64,000 bases of DNA from Mactra quadrangularis (lineage: Eukaryota > Mollusca > Bivalvia > Venerida > Mactridae). The notes beneath the pieces were generated by a model. That model was not told the origin of the DNA and did no database searches. It saw only the letters and a list, made by a program, of their open reading frames with translations. Both the position numbers and the translations under genes were made by a program. This document shows positions 53,839 through 64,000 of the stretch, piece by piece. The stretch's first letter is position 1. Each line of letters starts with the position of its first letter. The DNA lies in the NCBI GenBank assembly GCA_025267735.1, contig CM046299.1:14840232-14904231 (forward strand). Reading direction: 5' to 3'.

Positions 53839-53856
53839 CCCCCCCCCCAAAAAAAA
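53839..53856. repeat. C10-A8 homopolymer pair
   Basis: Ten C followed directly by eight A, inside the nested transposon. Likely length-variable. Confidence 0.9.
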
Positions 53857-54511
53857 TACAGCAGCAGGTTTATTACAAATAAACCGTTAGATTCATTTAC
53901 TTGAATAAAATTGTATTTAATATGAAGTCATAAGAATGAAATCACCAGGGATGTCTTTAAACAAAAAATAGTTAATAAATGTCTATACATATATAGATAT
54001 GTATACATCCAGTATGCAATCATACAAATTCTAAAGCAATTTACAATACCATGAGGCTTGATTAAGTTTAAGTTTAATGAAAAGGGCTAGTTGCAGTCCA
54101 CAAAATATAATATGATGGATTATTGGACCAATGCAATGTTGTATTTGATAGCTAGTTTTATTTTACATTTATCTTTACAACAGATGGTTGAGTTGACAAA
54201 ACACATAAATTATTTCAATTTATGCATACTAAGTGATAACCAGTTTCTACAAGAGGTCAGTTTATCATCTATTAAGACTGTAAATATATTCATGATATTC
54301 ATTATGTATTGATTACATGGGAAATGTGTTAACCACAACAAATTGAATGGAACTATGCAAATATTTAAAAAAAAACATTAATACACAAAACCTGCCATTC
54401 CAACGTCTTTGTCACTCCATGGGGAATACATGATAGCCTCGAAATGGCTTGGTCAAGAATTAAATAGTTATACGTTTATTCAAGCTTCATATAACATTCC
54501 AATCTAGTCAA

Positions 54512-55200
54512 TTATTTCACAGCTATCCCTAAACTGAGTTTTTTGCTGTTCAAAGGGATATAGTTTGGTAATCTTAGTATTGTGTTATAATCTTTCCACA
54601 GCACATCTTTTTAATTTGGCTATCTAAAACAATTACCCATTTTACCAGATTCTTCCATGAAGTTAATTTTGGTGCCAACTTTATCCGCACTTATATCATA
54701 AATGACCTCAATATACCATTCGGTGTCATAGACTTTTGCACAGAATAAGCCAATATCAATAATTCTTGCTCATCTATATCACCATGTGTCTTGGCTATAT
54801 CAAGTGTTGTTCCAATTGGTTCACTTAAATCTGAATCAGTTGTGTTTTAGAACGTGCACAGACCATCGATTACATTCAGATTTAATACATTACTTCTGCA
54901 GTTTATGCAATTACATGATAATAACCTAATGGCTATCCTGATTTTCAAATGATCAATGGGGATTACAGAATGTAACTTAAAAGTGCCCCTCACCTCGGGA
55001 TTAAAACATTAGCTTTTTTCAATTCAGTCAATCAGTCTCGTATGCTGGTTAATATACATAATAATAATGACTCACAGTTTTCTCGTTGCTTAGTTTTAGC
55101 ACAATCCAAGAAATCAGAACAATTTTGAATGACAGTCTTGGCTTATGCCAGCGCATTCTATCTAAACTCCCCTGAGAACATCACAGAGGCCCTTTAAGTG
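54512..55200 (-). pseudogene. Decayed transposon-encoded protein, C-terminal part
   Basis: Read on the minus strand. Near 55194 a KG-x-CD...GG/RGV...K/R stretch looks like a broken form of the 'KGPCDGIGGTVKR' motif I recall from uncharacterised, repeat-encoded animal proteins. Further on, frame segments read DSDLSEPIGTTLDIAKTHGD (from 54837) and, after a shift near 54757, IGLFCAKVYDTEWYIEVIYD, then KVGTKINFMEESG. The following W-P-x-x-x-D-x-x-W block survives only with TAG at 54620-54622 in place of the W and TAA at 54611-54613 nearby, then KDVLWKDYNTIL. The likely end is TAA at 54512-54514. The FCAKVYD...WY...FMEESG pattern suggests a small Tudor/chromo-like fold, but that is inference. It is not translatable as it stands. 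Confidence 0.5.
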
Positions 55201-57095
55201 ACCACTTTTCAAGTAATCTCACATAACATTGATATTAAAGGTGAAAGGAATATTAAAAAAATGAATTAGATGTTATCCATGCATAACGATGTATTTCCAG
55301 TTCATGAGGAATGTGAATATATAGGTGCTGAAAGGATGTTTTGAACTTAAATATTCGTTACCAAAGACTCATTGTATCAACGTTACTTAAGTCTTCTTCT
55401 TGACTACTTGGTACAAATAAATGTAGGCTTCTTATGTTTATACACAAGGGGTTGGATAGATAAGACTGTGGAAAAAAATAAAATCCATCATTGTCTTTTT
55501 CAATGAGAGAATGTGGGGGCTTTAAAACTAATTTTAACATCCGTTACCTTGGACTTCCTGACATATGTGAAGACACATATGCTGAATATACTATGCATTT
55601 TGTAACCATTCATGTCGCCACACAAATAAGGATTGAACTTCAAATGACTTCCATAATAAGGCATAACTTTACGTCACCCCAAAGCATATGGCTATAAAAT
55701 TAACATCCGTTACCATGCTATACATAATGGTTTAAAAATAATAATTTGAGTACTATACCACTGTAACTTCGGTCATATCATTGACTTGTTCCAGCAAAAT
55801 TGCTGACATTAAAAGTCTTCAGTGCTCGCTCTATTATGGAAATAATGGAACATAGTCTCCAAAAATTATCTATGTAAATAACCTAACCACTGTAACAGCC
55901 CATCATGAAGATGTTTTTTTCTAAATTTTCCATACACGACGTTAGTCAAATTAAGCGAGGAGCAAACTTTGTTTAACCCAGTGTGTTTGTAATATATACT
56001 TGTCATGATATCTGCTCATTCAATACGCAATTGTTAGATAAAGTCACGGAGGTTAATGGTCACGGAGGTTAAGAAATTTAACAACATTGGTCAGTTTTCT
56101 AGTTTAGATTGAGTGTAATGTTAACAACTCATTGCGATTCATATACACTAGATTATGATCTACATTGACATTTGGATGACAAACGAAAAAGAAAGAAGAT
56201 CTTTAATAGTAGGGACCAACGGAGGTTAATGATGATTTTTACTTATTATGGCTGACTTACTTGCTTAGCAAAACATGGAATAAAAGAATAAGGATTCCCC
56301 AGTTTTCAAGGCTCTGATAAAAAGGGACTTAAAGTACGAGAAAATTGAGTCAAATGGAATACTATTGGATGAACAGAAATATCCAACCCAAGTTATCAAA
56401 GTTCGGTAACGGATGTTAACATCAATATGGAGACACCATTATGAGTCTGACTAAATATTCTTCATTGTTTCAAAATAAAGTTTTTTTCACCATTATGAGC
56501 GCAGATATATCTCACAAATTGAAGGCAAATGAAAAAAGTTTGTAATTAATGAGTACATTTTTGTAAATATTATGTTTTTAATCACACCTAAGCTTGAGAC
56601 AAGCAAAATAGCTCTTTTTTCACACTCTTAAATGACTGTGTAACAAATATGCAATCACCAAAATATGCGAATAATGTTTATTTTTACATCTAACCTTGTA
56701 ATGAAAAAATATAAGGCAAATATTACATAGATATAAACATCAGCTCGCACCTATTGTTAAAAGACATCCAAAAACACCAAATGCACAATAAAAATAGGAA
56801 TGGCTGAAGAATGATAATTGACGAAGCCTTAGAATGTGGATGTTTATACATACAATTTAAGCATCTTATAAATTGGAAATACTTGAGATCATAAAACCAA
56901 ACAAGAAAGAACTCAAATTAACTGATCAGTTTCATGGCCAATGATTAATAAATATAAGCTTAAATGAATAGTTTGACACTGAATATTTTCAATAGCGTTC
57001 ATCGACCGCAGCACTAATTACCAGACATTTAACGTTTCAGCACACCTTGACGTAACTTAAGTCCAATATCTGTTTCATCAAGGTCAATCATTCTT

Positions 57096-57427
57096 AAACT
57101 TCGTAAACACATTTACCTTGACATTGACTGTTCATGCAGTACACATTTGTCTCCTTCCGCATGAGGAAACTGTTACACGATTTTCGAGTTTAAAATTGTT
57201 TTCCCTCATACTTCTTTAATGTAACAAACATGGATTAATTAAATTTGGATGGGTAGTGTCTTAAGAAATGAACGATTATATTACAATAAATTATGCACAC
57301 TGGAACTACTTATTTTCGCTCTATCACATTAATAATGAGTCATACGGTCTGTCCATGAACTGGCACAGGTAGATCTAGATAGTCTTGCATCATTTTTCAG
57401 GTGAACAGCATGAAAGAAACAGAAACT
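57096..57427. other. Unannotated DNA
   Basis: Nothing recognised between copy B and the long palindrome. Confidence 0.5.
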
Positions 57428-57573
57428 TCGCCGATTTCGGTGTAAGATCGATTTATATTTCACCTTGTGAGCTCAGAAAATGACATTTTCACTCGTGGCT
57501 ACGCCACTCGTGAAAATATGTTTTCTAAGCTCACTCGGTGAAATATAAATCGATCTTACACCAAAATTGGCAA
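57428..57573. repeat. 146-bp near-perfect palindrome (foldback element)
   Basis: The two halves pair across a GTGGC-TAC-GCCAC centre near 57500. Left outer arm GGTGTAAGATCGATTTATAT then TTCACC; the right arm is its reverse complement with few mismatches. The inner arm holds ATTTTCAC(T)CGTGG. It could form a hairpin of about 70 bp. Palindromic elements with TTTCACTCGTGG...CCACTCGTGAAA cores are common in mollusc DNA as I recall. The hairpin at 4081-4110 may be related. Confidence 0.8.
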
Positions 57574-58749
57574 ATATTCTCTATTTCTTTTTTATGCGAC
57601 GATGAAGGACTATAGATGTCATTTGAAATAAAAGAAATAAGAATGCGACAAAATACTAGTACACATACGTGTATCAATAAAATTATATATTCTAACAAAC
57701 ATAAATTCTACGATACAAATAAATAGCGTGTGTGTGTGTTTTTTCTTTATTAATTTTTGACTTGAATCCGTTATTTAATTATTATTTCCAATGTCACCCT
57801 CCAGTCAAAATTTCAAAACACAATTGAAACAAACTGTAGTTTGACCAACATTGTTTATTGCAATGTTTACAATAATATTTACATTTGTTACATTTTCATT
57901 TTTCGAGTTTAGCTGGTGGACCATGTACTAAGTCTACCAAAATAGGCGTCAGTCCAGGGACGTTTTGAAACTGAGTGTTCCCACAGTCAAATGTTTACTG
58001 ACACAGGAGTTTCTATTTACGAGGAAAACAGCATTACAATTTGTTTATTCTGTTTACTTTTTTGTGTATTCAATTTCAGGATGTATCATTAAATTATTGA
58101 AATGAACAAATTTAACAATTCATTAAGATTGTTTGGTCCAGTAAAGTGGGTAAACTTACATTTGATTTAGTAAAAAAATATAATTCTGCTCGGCCTAATG
58201 TCCAGTGATAAAGAAAGTTTGTTGTGAAGACTGAAGTATACATCCTCCTTGATTTTATAGTTCGAACAAAAAAACAAAACACTGTTTATAATAACAATAC
58301 AATGGACTAACCCACGACGAGGGATGCTCAGAATGACTTTAAAATAAACAATTGTGATATATTTTTCTTGTGTCTTAGTTGTTGGTGTAATGGAAAGCGT
58401 TCTACCATAACAAGCATGATTTACCAAGTGGTGGTGGTTTATCAACCATGCTAATTTTTGTTAAAATGAATTACACAAATTTTATTTTCAATACTGCCTA
58501 CCCCTGAAATGAATGGTCTCATTTATAATGTTTACCAAAACACGTTTTGTTTTTTGTACGCACCATGTAATTGAAAATGTTTACACACATTGTATTTTTT
58601 CATAAGAGGTTCCTTTTCAAGCTGTTGTTCAGATATGCTATTTTAATATTCATATTTAGCTGCAACAAGAGTTTTAAAATTTGAGAATATTCAATAACTA
58701 AAAATCGGTAGCGTGTTTTTTGATAATAACGATAATAATAATAATATGG
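57574..58749. other. Unannotated AT-rich DNA with a possible tRNA-like SINE head
   Basis: Around 58383-58450, TTGGTGTAATGGAAAGCG (A-box-like) and GGTTTATCAACC (B-box-like, altered) are spaced roughly as in a tRNA-derived SINE, but no known body follows. A short GT tract lies at 57728 and ATA/ACG triplet repeats near 58720. No gene recognised. Confidence 0.4.
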
Positions 58750-59400
58750 GAGCTTATGTTTCATTTTAATTTGCAATCATTTATTTATCATAAAAATCAT
58801 TAAAACAAGTTATACACTTTACAGTATTGCGTATGTAACATTTGCGAGACGCAAAATGTTTTTTGCAGTAACTTGAATCAAATAAATTTATACAATATAC
58901 AAGATTACATGCGAGTTCATAACCAAATGTCTAGCCAATTATACATTACCGCATTGTTTGGTAAAGATATAATAGCCTATGCCACTGACAGACAACGTGT
59001 CGTATTTGGTTGTATTTAAAATACTGTAGACAAATTGAAAAATACTGTCACTGACTCTCCTCTGACGTTATTAACATTGAGAGATAAAAATGGCTGACTT
59101 TGATACCATCGTAGAATCTAATGCGCAATTCTAAAACTATTGGCTAGCATTTATATTTAATAATGTTCTAGGCGAGATTAACAATACAGAGATCGACATG
59201 GGTGAAACTGTTGAATAGTTTGATAACACTATTCAATATTTGTCCTGAATATCGCATGGATTTGTTGTACAATCTTGAGTGTACACATTGATACAAAATG
59301 AGTTACTGTAGACAGCCATGTCCAATATATTAATCTACTGATAACCTGCTAGATTCAGCTGACGAGAATTGAATGAAACATTAGCAACGAGGATGTCATC
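58750..59400 (-). repeat. Diverged dispersed repeat R2, copy 2
   Basis: Inverted partner of 12040-12725. In plus-strand order it carries ACTTTACAGT, CACTGACAGA, AAAATACTGTCAC, CTCCTCTGACGTTA, TTTGATACCA, CTGAATATC and CTACTGATAACCT. These are the reverse complements of the R2 landmarks in the right order. No frame is conserved. Confidence 0.75.
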
Positions 59401-62024
59401 TTTCAAATAGGATCACAAACAATATCAATCTCCAACCCAGAGGCTATCAAGATTATCGTTACTTGATCGAGAATCTTGATATCTCTTGGTACGATAATGT
59501 AACAGTTTATGCATACATGCGGTTCTTTTCGATGCTTTAAAATTAATTACACATTTGATGACACTGCGTTTTTATATATTATTATTGTTTTTAACTATTG
59601 ACGTTCAAACAGACATTTCACAGTCTCAACGCGAAACAAAAATAATTGAATCACGAAATACTTTAAGTGCTTATAGTTGGTAATGCATACGTTCATGTCA
59701 AGAACTATACACAATACACTGAGCCTAAAACAACATGAACTTGGTTTCTTCAGAGAAATATGAAAACTTTAATAGTATATGTCAACGTTCTTTTATCTAG
59801 CAATATTGGTTAACTATAGTTCTGCGTGTCAACATGACATAACTGCCATTTGGTGATAATAATAAAAACTGAAATGGTGACAATAGTATTTAATAACCAC
59901 CTTGCGTTTTCAAATATGCAAAATATTATTGCTTTTTGATTCGCCTTTATGAAACATGGCAATATAGCAACGTCTTTTAGGACCAAAATCTCTAAGCTAA
60001 ATATTTTTTTGGCTTTAAATCAGCTTTATTGTGATTGATGGAAAGTGTAAAAACAGTTCATTAAGTGTCAAACAACTAAGATACTATATGCTTAAAGTGA
60101 ATCAGAACGATAACAAAAGATAGGATATCTAAGAAAGAAATCCATATTGATTTACTAACGCTAATGCTCTTTACTTTTAATTCTGATTTGAATACATGTC
60201 AATTGTAAGACAACTCACTTTATTAATTCCTTAAATTCTAGCAACAATGTTTTCAGTAAGCTGATATTTAAACTATTTATCTGTCATACGACATTGCATT
60301 TATCTAGAATATCTTCGACCATTTTAAACAATTAAGTAAACAACTTTTCATTTACGTCTCACTTAATATCCTCTATGACAGTTTTAAACAAATATCCCAG
60401 AGGTTGATCCTGTTTCAAGATACATTTTCGATAAAAGAAGTAGAACCAATCTTCACAGGTCAAGTCTCATAGATCTCCGGACTGTGATTTTGCTTTAGAT
60501 ATATTTGTAAGGCTAGTTAAAAATTGTCTCTTGAAAATATCAAACAAAAGGACAAGTTTCTAAAGACAAGACATCTTGTATATGTTTATTGAAAATTAAA
60601 TCGGATGATAAGGAAGAAAGTTAAAGAATATTTATATATATAAAGTCCTATATAAAGCAATATTAAAATAGATTGAAGCCACACTATCACTTATTTACAA
60701 AACAAGGCATGAATTTCCGTATGCAATCTCCATAAATCCACGAAGAATGCTTAGTAATAGGACATTTAGAAGCATGTGAAGATTTGGTGTAGAGGTAAAG
60801 CGCACTACTTCACAATCTAGAGGTAACGGAATCGATCTTACATAAAATCTTGGTTTTTGCAATTTAAACATAACCAGTAAATGTTTTCTCGATACCACGA
60901 GTTTCTAAAAATATATCTGCCGCGAAATGTATTACACACATGTTCGACGATTTGATTTATTGAAGTTTAATAATTCATGATAAATTTCTAAATTGATGTA
61001 CAGATGTGAAAAAAGACAAAGGGTATTATAAAAAGACGATTAGAAACATATTTAAATGTAATAAGTTAGTCATTGTATAGCTTATAAATTATGTTACTGA
61101 TGTAAGCGAAATCACAAAAAAAAACCTGTGCGGGTATCGATTCCGAAGAATTTCGATTGACAAGCTAATACACATGTACTCTGCTCTACTAACCGTTTTA
61201 TATAAACCTATCGTTACTTTTCCAACCATATTTTACAGTGTCAAGTCTTATTCAAGCGGCGAAACTTGACGAAAGTATACGAACTAAGCCGTAGATCGAT
61301 ACGGGTACTAATAATAAATAGACGAGACATTTTATTTTCCTAATAAATAACCGATTTTGATATCGCAACAAACTTAAAAAAACATATTTTTTTTATAAAT
61401 AAAATAATATTAGATTCTGATGACTTAAACGATATTTCAGGAAATAAAATTGAAACATTTTATTCTGACATTAAAACATCGAGGAAACTAAACGCTCTAG
61501 ACGTTCCAGACGTTTGTTTTATCTCAGAAATCTTCATACTTTAGTATAATAAGTACGTAAGTTAAAACTTCTCTTATACACTTTTATCATTACATTGTAC
61601 TTCTGGTTATTAATTATGTATGTCATTTTGATACTCAATGAATATTGACGTCCTTCGCGATATTGACAACAGACCACTAGTTACCCCAAGACGTTTTATC
61701 TATGACAGAATTCAACTTTCAAATTTAATACATTTCAAAATCGGTTTTATTTCTCCTACTTTAACAAAGGTCATTCATTTGGATAAAAAACAATTTAAGC
61801 CCAGTTTTTTATATACCACATATTTCATAGTATTTGTTATTTCTAAATTCAGCAAACATATTAGTAGACACTTAGCGTACAAAATATATGTAGGTCTTTG
61901 CTATCGAACATTATGAACAAATGCACTATGAGGTGAATTGCCAAATGCTGCACATACATTCGATTGATACTGCTAAATTTCTTTAAGAAAAGTTTGACTA
62001 GTATAATGGAATAAGGACAAACTA
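59401..62024. other. Unannotated AT-rich DNA with two weak tRNA-like signals
   Basis: At 60785-60845, TGGTGTAGAGGTAAAGCGC and GGAATCGATCTTACA (plus strand) look like worn A and B boxes. At 61125-61195 the minus strand reads TTAGTAGAGCAGAGTACATG and GGAATCGATACCCGCAC, also tRNA-like. Neither folds convincingly by eye nor carries a recognised SINE body. The 92-codon open frame at 61638-61916 has no recognised motif. Confidence 0.4.
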
Positions 62025-62026
62025 TA

Positions 62027-63572
62027 CTCAGCAAAAATGAAAACTTTACACACTAAATTTCCAATTTTGACAGGTTATTCTTCTCATAGATTTACTTTCA
62101 CTACATATATTGATTGGCCTGTCAATACACCCATCCCGGTGCACCTCGCCTGCTTTGTACGATTTTACATTTCCGGTTTTCAACACTAACCACGTGGTGT
62201 CACCTCATTGTGTGTTTCAAGTAAAATCACTTACAGAGAAACATTAACGGTTGCTCACAAACAAGAAATAACAACATTTTCAGTGGTTTTGATTATTATT
62301 AATTATGCCACGGCTCTCTGAAGATCAGAGAAATCAGGCTATTGGCATGCTGAATGCTATGGTAAATGATAATGCGCAGCAATTTAGTTGCTCTCGTCAA
62401 ACCATACACAACATGTTAGTCGCTATACAGTTACTGGCTCCGTATGCGACCGCCATAGACCAGGTAGGAAGCGTGCGACGTCACGTAGAGACGACCTCGC
62501 AATTACGTTAGCTCACTTACGTAATTGTTTTTGCCAGTTCAGTAACTGCTCAGCAGCTAGGGGTCTCTGCTCAGACTATCCGAACCCGTCTGAGGAAATC
62601 ACACTTTCCAATTTTGGCTCGCAGACATTACACCGGACCGCTTCTAACGGCACGTCATAGGGCTCAAAGACTGGCCTAGTGTAGACGGCATCGCCTTCGG
62701 AGGCGAGCCCAATAGAACAATGTGATTTTCTCAGATGAGTCACGCTTCAGGGTTAGCTTTGCAGACGGTAGGGTGAGAATTTACCGTCGCAAAAATGAAA
62801 GATTTGCCCAATGTTGCGTCAGGGAAGCGGACAGGTTCGTTGGCGGCAGCGTCATGGTCTGGGGAGGAATCATGGGTAACCAAAAGACAGAACTTGTGGT
62901 TGTTCAGGGACATGTCAATGCGCAAGGCTATATCGATATTCTCAACAATCATTTGCTCCCATTTATGCAGAACCATGGACCTCAGGCAATCTTTCAACAT
63001 GATAATGGTAGATCCCATACAGCCCGAGTAACCACAGCTTTCTTGGCAAACAATAATGTGAACGTCTTACCCTGGCCAGCACTCTCCCGGATCTTAACCC
63101 CATTGAGCCCATGTGGAATGAACTCGGACGCAGGGCACGAAAAAATCACCAAATCAACAATATTCATGACCTGGGACAGGCTTTGCTGTTAGAATGGCAA
63201 GCAATTTCCGAATGACGTCATTAGACATTACGTCAACTCCATAAGAAAGGAGAATATTGGCTTGCATTAACAGCAATGGTGGTCATACACACTACTGACA
63301 AGCTCCTGTTGATATTGTCTTTTAAATCTCAAATTCAATACCGAAAACCACACAAGGTCCAAGTTTTACCACTTTCGATATTCTTTGAAATTGACCCCTA
63401 CCTTAGTTGACTTCACATTTCAAATTACTCTGTGGGGGAATAGTAATGAAATTCACAAAACTGTCGGATAATTGATCAACGTTAAACATGCTGTCAGTAG
63501 TTTTATGGTGCATTTAACCAAAGTAAAAATATTTCGTTTCAAATTCCATGTAATGTTTTCATTTTTGCTCAG
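62027..63572 (+). mobile_element. Full-length Tc1/mariner transposon, inactivated (1,546 bp)
   Basis: The ends are CTCAGCAAAAATGAAAAC at 62027-62044 and GTTTTCATTTTTGCTCAG at 63555-63572 (17 of 18 pair). TA lies on each side (62025-62026 and 63573-63574), the Tc1/mariner target. Length and layout are standard: short inverted termini, about 260 bp of leader, one transposase frame, about 340 bp of trailer. The transposase is broken (separate entry), so this copy cannot move by its own protein, but its ends look intact enough to be mobilised in trans. Confidence 0.93.
62305..63215 (+). pseudogene. Tc1-family DD34E transposase, multiply broken
   Basis: The start MPRLSEDQRNQAIGMLNA is the first helix-turn-helix. 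After a frameshift near 62415 come VTGSVCDRHRPGRKRATSRR (GRPR-like linker) and LAITLAHLRN. A second shift near 62530 leads to VSAQTIRTRLRKSHFPILAR, the second DNA-binding part. TAG stops at 62677-62679 and 62713-62715 both look like mutated TGG (Trp) codons. The catalytic domain follows: first Asp in VIFSDESRF (62734), GGSVMVWGGI, second Asp in FQHDNGRSHTA (63001). A third shift near 63088 leads to PDLNPIEPMWNELGRR, with the Glu at 63105 and 34 residues between the last two acidic residues. The frame ends at TGA 63213-63215. About 303 codons, slightly short for the family (roughly 340). Confidence 0.92.
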
Positions 63573-63574
63573 TA

Positions 63575-64000
63575 TATAAACCTTGGTAAATTAGTGATGT
63601 AATATAATTGTCTAATAAAAACATTAAAAAAACTAAAAAAAATCATAAAGAACAAAAATGAAGTAAAGAATATCATCACGTGCTTAAAGTTAAGAATAAA
63701 TAAAATCTAAACACGATGATTGTCCTTTCAAGAATTGACCGTGAGTAGTCATGTAGACGATACATTGTGACAATTCATGCATAATGTAACTTTCACATAT
63801 CCTGTGTTTTAAGGTTAACACTTTTCTAGTTCGGCTGGACAAAATACTTACGTAATCTCATTCAACACTGTGGCGTATATCATTTGCTTTTACATTAATC
63901 AAGTTTTTTTATATGGTCAACAACTGTTTTCATAATGCATTTAAAGCGATTGAATGAAATTGTATTGTTTACTCATATAGACCCTTTTAATGGTAAATTA
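63575..64000. other. Unannotated AT-rich DNA
   Basis: No gene or repeat recognised to the window end. Confidence 0.5.

Larger units (their letters stand above)
53359..56419. repeat. Eight dispersed GTAACGGAGGTTAA-like motifs inside the transposon
   Basis: Positions: 53359 (GGTAACGGAGGTTAA), 53731 (GTAACGGAAGTTAA), 55534 and 55700 (reverse orientation, TTAACATCCGTTACC), 56043 and 56059 (GTCACGGAGGTTAA twice in tandem), 56216 (CCAACGGAGGTTAA) and 56405 (GGTAACGGATGTTAA). I noticed no full copies elsewhere in the window. Most lie in the last third, in both orientations, as subterminal transposase-binding repeats often do. Confidence 0.75.
53171..56806. mobile_element. 3.6-kb DNA transposon with 4-bp target duplication, nested in copy B
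   Basis: Termini: left CAGCCATTCCTATATTATTT then GTGCATTT; right end, reverse complemented, CAGCCATTCCTATTTTTATT then GTGCATTT. AAGA sits directly outside both ends (53167-53170 and 56807-56810). The uninterrupted copy A has AAGA once at the matching place, which proves insertion and fixes the boundaries to the base. A 4-bp duplication excludes Tc1/mariner (TA), piggyBac (TTAA) and hAT (8 bp); Sola, Chapaev, Ginger or Academ-like groups remain possible. Inside are eight related GTAACGGAGGTTAA motifs and a decayed minus-strand reading frame. No intact transposase is visible, so the copy is presumably non-autonomous. Confidence 0.88.
52926..57095 (+). repeat. 530-bp repeat, copy B, split by a transposon
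   Basis: Two arms, 52926-53170 and 56811-57095, join to give exactly 530 bp matching the reverse complement of 2797-3326 with one observed difference. The 3,636-bp transposon and one copy of its target duplication lie between them. Outside the arms there is no similarity to the flanks of copy A. The class of the 530-bp repeat is unknown. Confidence 0.9.

Noticed and set aside
53171..56806. Assigning the nested transposon to PIF/Harbinger or CACTA
   Set aside because: Those use 3-bp duplications; comparison with the empty site gives 4 bp (AAGA) as the simplest reading, and the termini are not CACTA-like.
62740..63018. 92-codon minus-strand frame inside the Tc1 element
   Set aside because: Antisense shadow of the transposase catalytic domain.

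Overview
The window is AT-rich, intron-like or intergenic animal DNA with no recognisable host gene. There are no long ORFs, operons or bacterial signals. The readable coding traces are all from transposable elements. The LINE fragment with a C-terminal zinc-finger tail, several tRNA-derived SINEs whose tails resemble 'CGGCGTTAAAC', and abundant Tc1-like elements with TA target sites together suggest a mollusc, most likely a bivalve. That assignment is inference from recalled repeat families, not a database match.

Layout. 0.2-1.1 kb: decayed 3' end of a LINE ORF2. 1.4 kb: first of three copies of a short dispersed repeat (R1; others at 28.1 and 29.4 kb). 2.8-3.3 kb: a 530-bp repeat (copy A) whose near-identical inverted partner (copy B) lies at 52.9-57.1 kb. 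6.7-7.3 kb: candidate element with GGATCCAG-bearing ends. 11.0 kb: a Tc1-type MITE. 12.0-12.7 kb: a diverged repeat with an inverted partner at 58.8-59.4 kb. 13.2-21.7 kb: a diverged tandem duplication (copies about 3.1 and 4.6 kb), with part of its spacer repeated in inverted orientation after the second copy. 19.5, 29.1 and 32.7 kb: three minus-strand SINEs of one family; a different SINE lies at 43.2 kb. 37.7-38.4 kb: a shrunken Tc1-like element with long inverted repeats. 39.0, 50.8 and 51.7 kb: three further MITE-like elements. 57.4 kb: a 146-bp near-palindrome. 62.0-63.6 kb: a structurally complete but inactivated Tc1/mariner DD34E transposon.

The most informative structure is at 52.9-57.1 kb. 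Copy B is interrupted by a 3,636-bp DNA transposon with terminal inverted repeats starting CAGCCATTCCTAT and a 4-bp AAGA duplication. Copy A at 2.8-3.3 kb carries the exact unoccupied site and otherwise differs from B at only one base that I could find in 530. The insertion therefore looks recent, yet its internal minus-strand reading frame is broken by stops and frameshifts, which suggests it was moved by proteins supplied from elsewhere. It also carries eight copies of a GTAACGGAGGTTAA-like motif.

Nothing here forms a pathway or gene cluster. The window is best read as layers of old and recent mobile DNA. All identities and boundaries were judged by eye.
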